64,000 bases of DNA from Xestospongia muta (lineage: Eukaryota; Porifera; Demospongiae; Haplosclerida; Petrosiidae). Made by a program: the position numbers and the translations under genes. Within the stretch, counting starts at the first letter, position 1. The number at the start of each line of letters is the position of its first letter. Where the stretch lies: contig OY848930.1 of the NCBI GenBank assembly GCA_963693285.1, positions 5,022,001 to 5,086,000 on the forward strand. The letters are read 5' to 3'. The notes beneath the pieces are model-generated. The model saw nothing but the letters and a program-made list of their open reading frames with translations, did no database searches and had not been told where the DNA came from. Shown here piece after piece: positions 50,894 to 64,000 of this stretch.

Positions 50894-51247
50894 CAATAAA
50901 TGACAGTTAACCTCAGGCTAATACAAGCTGTTGCTGTTATATGATAATCTATTTAGCCGGCAATATTGGCAGGCTTTAATACAAACAGTGTCTAAATCAG
51001 TATATCAGGGAAGTCCAGTCAGATAATTTCTCATTGAAAATAGACTTATTCCCAAATTCAGAGAATAGGAATGAAACCATTCCAATAACAATTATTTTTA
51101 TTATATTAATTACCTGATAATTTTGAGCTAAATACACACCACATAGACCTCCTAAACTAAGACCCATCTATATAAATTGAACAAAAGAGTCTTATTCTTA
51201 GCACAATGTCATCTTACCAGCCAATGAACTAAACCAGGCTTCACCAT
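50681..51247 (-). CDS. STMP1-like short transmembrane microprotein, 66 residues
   Basis: Three exons, 51247-51218, 51167-51114 and 50797-50681, all phase-0 junctions, encode MVKPGLVHWL, MGLSLGGLCGVYLAQNYQ and LPELSNLFNRISNIV plus a polar tail. One short membrane helix at the N-terminus followed by YLAQNYQLPEL closely parallels vertebrate STMP1 (C7orf73), a mitochondrial microprotein with GMYLAQNYDIPNL at the same place. The tail is about 20 residues longer than in mammals. Too short for ordinary ORF calling; the divergent spacing to MRPL38 (143 bp) and the perfect splice phases support it. Confidence 0.8.
50840..50892. repeat. ATT trinucleotide repeat
   Basis: About 17 ATT units in the last intron of the STMP1-like gene (on its strand, AAT repeat). 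Confidence 0.95.
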
Positions 51248-51390
51248 AGTTGATAACTTATCTCAATAAACGGACGTGTACGGAGACGTTCTACAATTTG
51301 TATAGAAATGTAATGGGAACATTTCCGTATACTAAGAGGTAGTGAAACGAAAATATCCTGAACTTTCCAAATCCGTACACGTGTTGCAAA

Positions 51391-52634
51391 ATGTATGCTT
51401 CAAGATTTCACTGGTTTCTCAGACCAAAAACAGTACACCCTGTTATTAAAAGATATGGTAACAAAATTATACTAAACCAACTGTCCATCCTTTTATTATT
51501 ACAGGTAGTAGCTCTGCTAAAAGAAGACTGAGAAATGAGCGAAATAAAATATTAAGGAACAATAGACATGATCCACAATTAGAAGAAGCTGCAAGGCTAA
51601 ATCAATGTAATACTGTTTAATGTGGGTGTGGTTAACTTTGTATGCTCCTCCTACAGTAATGATTCCACTAGATGTAGTGTACCGTGAGTGGCAGGACCAG
51701 TTAGGACCCCGACATTTGCAAACTGCTGCAGAGCACTTTAATATTTTTCAGGATCTTTATTGTACATCTTTTCGACCTCGTGGATTTATGAGTGTGACTT
51801 ATAAAGAGGAGTGTGTGGTCAATCGAGGAAATATCTTGTACCCACGGCAGGTCAGTTTGAATTAATATGTTTGTTACTTAACAATTATCTCATACATCTT
51901 AGGTATTAGACCCGCCCACTGTAGTATTACCTACATTATTAGAAGGGCGTGGTCAGTCTAAGAGTAAACCCCTATATTGGACATTAATAATGACCAATCC
52001 TGATGGACATACCTATAATAATAAATTAGAACTATTACATTGGATGATGTAAGTTGACCACACCCATTTAATTGCTCATTAAAATAATACTATTTAGCGG
52101 AAATATTCCTGTCAATGGACCTTTATCAGCTGGCCACACACTCTCTCCTTATCTCTCTCCTCTTCCTCTCCGAGGGACAGGGATACACAGAATTGTCTTT
52201 TCACTCTTTTCTCATAATGAACCCCTACAAATTACCACCATTAATGAGACAGGATCATGGTAAGTGTGACAGTCACATGATTTCAAAACCAAGTCATGTG
52301 ATTTATCTGGGTTACCTCACTTTAGGTTAGATCAGCGGACATTTAACATGCATCACTTTCTTTCTTCTCATTCTGAACTATCTCCTTTTACATTGTGCTT
52401 CTTTCAAACATTATGGGATGAAACAGTTCATCGTGTGTTTATGGATACATTAGGTAAGTGATAAACTTAAGATAGCTGTACTCTCTCTCTCTCTAACACA
52501 CACACACACAAGGTGTTCCTGAACCAGTTTATGAAATGGAAAAGCTACCAACATCTCGCCAGTTGGCACAGAAAGCAATAAAAGAAGCTCGTAAAAATCG
52601 TTTCAAAGATTTACTAACTATAAGTCAGTCATGA
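51391..52634 (+). CDS. MRPL38: Mitochondrial large ribosomal subunit protein mL38
   Basis: PEBP-like protein of the mitochondrial large ribosomal subunit. Seven exons: 51391-51457, 51505-51606, 51657-51850, 51903-52048, 52098-52259, 52326-52453, 52513-52634; 306 residues. N-terminus MYASRFHWFLRPKTVHP is basic and suits mitochondrial import. PEBP-type blocks: LYWTLIMTNPDGH, LLHWMIGNIPVNGP, PLPLRGTGIHRIVFSLF, FTLCFFQTLWDETV. The C-terminal VPEPVYEMEKLPTSRQ matches the mL38 tail rather than a free phosphatidylethanolamine-binding protein. The sixth intron ends in a CT/CA microsatellite against its acceptor. Confidence 0.92.
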
Positions 52635-52767
52635 AAACTAAAGGCACATTAATAAGGTCATTAATTCTGTGATATAATTTATAATGTTGGTGATAGGGTT
52701 GTCGTCATGGTAACCAATTTACTCAACTATCAGCTACAGTTTTGTTATCCTAGTTATAATAATAAAA

Positions 52768-55187
52768 TTATATAACTTTAAATTTATAACTTACTAGTTT
52801 AGATGTTGATATCTTCACAGTGACCTTCCTCCCATTTTGTCTAACAACTGTATTATAAATAGGCTCCTCCTCTTCATTAGTACTAATTGCTTGAGTCTCT
52901 TCTTTCTCAGAATGTCTTTTCTTTTTTCTTTTTACTTCACTTGCTTTTTTGTCTACTTTTTGTTCTTCTCCAATTTGGAGGACAGCTCCTAACCTTAAAC
53001 TCACTTCTTGTACCTATTGATATACCATATATTTATGTTAACATTGAATTAAGAACATGTTAAGATTACATAACTACGAGTTTATAATGGTGTTAAGGTT
53101 GTGTTAACATTACCTCAGGGTCAGTATGTTGTTTACATGAAGTTCTTGATTTAGTTTGAAAGAGTACAAATTGTTTAGCAGCTGCTGTATGTTTGTTAAC
53201 ATTGTAAAGTGCTATAGCATAATTGAGATGAACTAGAGGATTGTCACTAAGGAAATAAATGGATGCATAAATTAATAGATGGACATACAAAACAGATAAT
53301 GGACGCACTAAATAGTATTAGTATGATATTCTTACTTATTTATTTCAATAGCTTGTTCATATGCTTTAAGTGAATTGTCCGTATCTTGTAAATGTGCTAG
53401 AGTAACTGAATAATGGACAAACACATATTGATTATGAACAATGGTAGGTTTACCGCCTAATAACATTAATATATCTGAATTTTTTGGCTGGAGTCGTTGG
53501 CCTGCTCTTAGAAAATGAAATGCTGATGCATATCTATGTTTTATTAAGAAAACTAAATGAACTGTACTAGTAGGAGGAGCTTGTTATGGTTGCTAGGATA
53601 CTGAAACATTGCCAGGTGGACTAGACCTAAATTATAAAGAATTTTCCACTCAAATGGAGCAAGATAGTTAGCTCGTTTCAGACAGCTAATAGCCTATATA
53701 AATATTTCAATATTACACAGCTGTTCACTGATTTAGAATATATTCTTACTGCTACAAGCTTCTTTTTCCCATAGAAACACAATCCAACATTGTTCCAAAG
53801 ATAAGGTGATTCAGGACTACTCTGAGCTGCTATGCGATACTTAGACAATGCTACATCATAATCAGCATGTGATTGAATTATAGAACCAGCTGCTAAAATT
53901 GCCTGACAAGTAATCAGAATGTCATTTGTTCATCAAATAACATACGTTACTTTGTAATTGGTGGGGTCAAAGGTCAGTGCACTACCAAGACACTCAAACG
54001 CCTTTTGGGTTGCCCCCATCTAGATGTAATTAATACATTATACAATATTAGAGGAGTTGATCTCATGGTGACTCCTTACCTCTAGATGTAGTAATCCTAA
54101 TGTTGATAATAGTTCTGAGTCTTCAGGATAATGTCTATAATATGATAGATGCTATTCGCTCTATAGCAGTATTAACTGACTTTACTGCACGACGATATAC
54201 ATCAGTTGCTTTAGGTATATCTTCTAATAGAAGATAAACACGACCTAATTGTGTGTATGTAATAGTTTGTGGACTAATTTGTAGAGCTTGTGAGAGAAGC
54301 TCTAAAGCCTAAAGAACAAAGGAAAGTTGTTTATTTATTTGATTGACAATATCACCTTCTCATAATCCTTTAAATGAATATAGCATACTCCTTTATTATG
54401 TAACACCTCCTATTATAACGTAATAACTATTAATAACTGGGAATGACCACACCTACCCAATCATTCGGTTGTAAGGATTCCACTTCTACATAAGCATCTA
54501 GAGCTGCTTTATACTGTCCAAGAAGAAATCTATACATAAAACAATATAGTTACTATAGAAACAAGCAACCCTGGTTGCCATAGCAACAACAGTCAGTCGC
54601 CATGACAACCTAACAAGATGTTCTTACAATGATCTTGCAACTTGTTTGATGTTGGCGGGATTATTTGGGTTAAGATGGACAGCACGTTGGAAGTGTTCAA
54701 GGGAGTCCTGGATGGAACCTTCCTGTCGTAAGATAAGACCTATATATTAATAGTTATATAACCTGTATGAGAGGATCTCCCTATCATTACCTTGTACATA
54801 AACTGCATATTCACAGAGTCCATTTGTCTCTAATAATAACTCTCTGATCAATATCTGTAATGGGAGAAAATCAATTAAGTTGTATTAATATTGGAATAGT
54901 GGACCTTGCATGTCTCAAAATCTTTCCGTATGTAATGAAGATGAACAAGCCAATTCTTACGCTCAAATAATGGGATCTCTGGAGCTGCAAAACAAGGACA
55001 AATCACCTCCACCCACTTACGATAAATTTAATTGGATACCTTTGCTTCCTCTGATAACTGTTCTCGTCTTTTGTCGATCCAGTAGTCTCTTTTGTGCATG
55101 TTGTGGTGACTGTACTTCTCCTAAATTCTGGAGACCATCTTCCGTACCAGGCTCAACTGAAGTGAGTGGAGTGTCCTCTTCATTCAT
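52768..55187 (-). CDS. BBS4: Bardet-Biedl syndrome 4 protein
   Basis: TPR subunit of the BBSome, the coat that moves membrane proteins in cilia. Minus-strand gene with about a dozen small exons from 55187 ([14 protein letters not shown]) to the stop at 52768. Diagnostic region: [20 protein letters not shown] (near 54960), which matches the BBS4 N-terminus; TPR repeats continue through 53330, including [20 protein letters not shown]. The C-terminal tail is lysine-rich and low-complexity ([18 protein letters not shown]), as in other BBS4 proteins. Individual exon edges in the middle were not all verified. Head-to-head with TRIP13 (86 bp). Confidence 0.88.
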
Positions 55188-55273
55188 GTTTATTATTGAG
55201 ATCACGTGAGCAAAGTATTGAAGCGGGAAAATTGGAAATATAAAAAGGTTACACGTGGGGGACACATTGTAGA

Positions 55274-58481
<3,208 letters not shown>

Positions 58482-58610
58482 TAACCTTCTCTCTTTCTCT
58501 CTCATTTAGCCTTTCCTAGTTCAAAATAAGTCCAATTAAATTGTGACTTTAAAAATTAATACATGTATAATAATAATAATGAGTTTTTAACCCTTAATAT
58601 ACCCAGTTAA

Positions 58611-60922
58611 TTACAGTACAGAGCTATATGTTAATGCTATCATGCACCAAACAGCACAGAGGTTCTCAGGATACACATAAACTCTTACTCGAATTGCCAT
58701 ACGAACATTATCGCCACGGCAATTAATGATGTCTCCGCCCACAGTAGAACTAAGGTATGAAACATATGACCATATTTGGAAGTATCATTCTTACTTGAGA
58801 CATGTTACAAATATCTTGTGTCCACAAGTGTGAGCAAATTGAATGGGAAATCCTTTAAAAGTGTGGCCTTCAGGAACATATCGTCTTATAGCTTCTTGAA
58901 ACTCTTCTACTCCCATACTTTTTCCCTCTTGTCTTTCCAATTCATAAGAGGATAATGCAGGTCCTAATAAGTAACTGAGATTAGTATCCCATTGAGTCGG
59001 CAACCCACAATCCTAAGAAGGTACAAAAATTAATAATATATAATTTTATGCTGTGTATTTTGTGTCTTTGGGTGAATTAAGATTTCTGTTGTGTGTAACT
59101 TGTGGGCGTGGTCTATTTACCATTCTGTGTTGTGTAATCAAAGCTTGTAATTCTTGTTCCAATTCTGAGCTTATTAAATCCCCATTGAATTGACTTGATA
59201 AAATAGGAGGGATAGATTGATCTGGCCCCTAAATAATCAACCATTAATTAATAGTTATTGATAGTTATTAAGTTAATGTACATGTTTACGTTCACTGATT
59301 GTTTGAAGAGCATCTCTGTTCATTGGTTTCCATAGTGCTCTGTGATGTAAATCAAATTGACACGTCAATACATTATCTGATGGTTGAATATTAGCATAAA
59401 AAGAACAATGGTTGAAAACACATCCTATAGTACGATATGGATGTGTGGGTGGAGCCACAGCAGTTCCAGCCTGTATATCAGGATCGTAAGTAGGATGAAA
59501 AAATCTAGTATAATATATTGTAGTAATGTAATGTAAAGTATCTGTTTGTGTCACCTTTGTCCTGTTAAACTCTCCCAGAAGACAACAGAACCGTCCATGT
59601 TACAAGTCATCACCCACGTATGAGCTAATCCTTTGATCTTTGTACCCATACAAATGTATGCGTTTAATCCATAACCCAATAGTAGAGAGCATAACAGGAC
59701 AGCATGATCTTCACATGACTGGATAGAAAAGGTATTGAAGTCAAACATTTATCAATCTATCTATCCATTTCTATTCTTACCCCAGATCCTGTGACAAGTA
59801 CACTGTGGCGACTTCTCCAGGCATCATCCCCTACACTTTTCTCTCCTACACTGACAACATTACGATACTTGATCAGACTCACAAACCTTGCAGCATGCCG
59901 TGGACCATCAAGCAGTCGACCTACCCTCAATGGCTCAACAAAGTCACATACAACTTGACTCTCTCCTTTCTCATTCTCTGCAAATATTTTTACTAATCTC
60001 TGTGAATGACTCTGTCTCATACTAATGTACTCCTGCCACCATTGCTTAGCATAAAGCAAAAATAATCGTTTCTTCTCCGTTGTTTTCTGATGCTCCAACT
60101 TCAACTGAGCTTCTACAATATCCTTATCAATACGGCAACCTTTCCCTCGAGGGAACAACTCCCATTGCAGATCGAGGACTCCTGGTGGTACCCGCCCATC
60201 TATTTTAAGTCCTGTTAACTCAATAGACTTGGATATCCTGCCACTAGACAATCCCAATACTAGACGCCAGTCAATTTCTGCTGTACCTACTAACTCAGTA
60301 TCTCCTTGAGGTGATGTTTCAGTGAGGACCAATTGTATAGGATCAGCTAATGTTAGCATATCAGGTGGGGTTTTACCCTCGGCTGAGTTCCATAATTCCA
60401 ACATAAATGCTTCATTAAATTCAGGTTCACATGTACATGGAACTGGTGATGAATGAAAACGCTGACCACGAAAATGTATGTGTAGCTTAAAAGTGGGTGT
60501 GGCAGGTGGGAGTGGCTCTGATTGAGATGTAAGATGATCTATAAATGCTTTTCCTTCCTTGATTTGTAAATAAATATATTGTCCAGGTTTACCTATAATT
60601 ATAATAAATGTAATAATTATAAAGGTAACTAATAAAGTAAGTTACCATTTCTAGTATGTTTTGTAGCACTGCTTTCTCCTTCAGTTTTAACTGGAGGATT
60701 TACTTGATGTCTTCTTCCTTTTTTCAATTGAAGTCCTGCCATTACCTCATCCACTAAACCTTTATCTTCAAGGAGTTGCATGAGCAATTCTTCTCTCTGA
60801 TCACCTCCTCCTCTCTCTATCTCACTTACACATTCCTTCAATTTCTCTTGTATCGGCTCAGAAATCACATGTGCTCGTATTAATTGTCGTAGATCACTTA
60901 ATCCTTCTCCTGGTGACTCCAT
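58611..60922 (-). CDS. CEP76: Centrosomal protein CEP76
   Basis: Centriolar protein that limits centriole reduplication; contains C2-like and inactive transglutaminase-like domains. Minus-strand gene with about seven exons. Start taken at 60922 (MESPGEGLSDLRQLI); 60949 is an in-frame alternative. Conserved segments: LADPIQLVLTETSPQGDTEL (C2 region), EKKRLFLLYAKQWWQEY, RLVKIFAENEKGE, SCEDHAVLLCSLLLGYGLNA, HTWVMTCNMDGSVVFWESLT, YRTIGCVFNH, EEFQEAIRRYVPEGHTFKGF and the C-terminal YPENLCAVWCMIALTYSSVL. Transglutaminase-fold Cys, His and Asp are partly replaced, as in the family. Convergent with TRIP13 (130 bp between stops), divergent from the BRD gene. Confidence 0.95.
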
Positions 60923-61014
60923 GTCTTGTTTGTATTGAGGTTCAAACAAACCGCTGGATTGATTGGGGGTGTGGCTATAAAGAGACCACCCCTATTTCTT
61001 TAGCTAGTATCAAA

Positions 61015-64000
<2,986 letters not shown>

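Overview
The window looks like a compact, AT-rich early-branching animal genome, most probably a demosponge of the Amphimedon type. Genes are split by many short GT..AG introns (often 43-60 nt), proteins are of metazoan kind (septin, K-Cl cotransporter, BBS4, CEP76, TRIP13, RanBPM), intergenic gaps are 50-600 bp, and introns are full of micro- and minisatellites. Species is inferred from style, not proven. For most genes I spliced the exons by eye and checked that exon lengths and phases add up to an intact reading frame.

Layout. 214-399 (+) is a terminal exon fragment of an unknown gene. 516-2760 (-) EDEM2-like mannosidase, head-to-head with 2819-5300 (+) a helical protein (CCDC142-like?). 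5528-7317 (-) V-ATPase V0 subunit d, head-to-head with 7452-8744 (+) RMDN-like, followed by its tandem paralogue 9185-10337 (+). 10486-11474 (-) GINS2. 12113-17961 (+) a SEPT7-like septin. 18577-20073 (-) an unknown 305-residue protein, head-to-head with 20104-20808 (+) a single-exon PTB-domain protein. 21493-28532 (+) a 27-exon K-Cl cotransporter.

28666-33262 is the most accessory-like part: an intact intronless secreted parallel beta-helix gene (28972-31317), three internally deleted relatives of it (one inverted directly upstream, two downstream), a GC-rich island predicted to fold strongly as a minus-strand RNA and ending at an 11-T run (about 31823-32270), and a diverged direct repeat.

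33263-34857 (-) RPRD1; 34937-38659 (-) TTC27; 38860-40743 (+) a single-exon fusion of a degenerate guanylate-kinase domain with an ELMO domain. 40881-42539 (-) MCUR1/CCDC90-like, head-to-head with 42668-45287 (+) RANBP9/10. 45539-45888 (+) ATOX1. 46396-50546 (-) an unusual type II membrane protein with a probable beta-propeller and alpha/alpha-toroid. 50681-51247 (-) STMP1-like microprotein, head-to-head with 51391-52634 (+) MRPL38. 52768-55187 (-) BBS4, head-to-head with 55274-58481 (+) TRIP13. 58611-60922 (-) CEP76, head-to-head with 61015-end (+) a BRD7/9-like bromodomain gene.

The genes do not form a pathway. What unites them is architecture: alternating divergent and convergent neighbours with shared promoters of about 30-200 bp, and introns whose polypyrimidine tracts or whole bodies have grown into simple or tandem repeats. 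Strongest candidates for something undescribed: the GK-ELMO fusion, the beta-helix family with its deletion derivatives, the structured RNA island, and the TRIP13 intron made of about 20 copies of a 60-bp unit carrying splice-site-like sequences.
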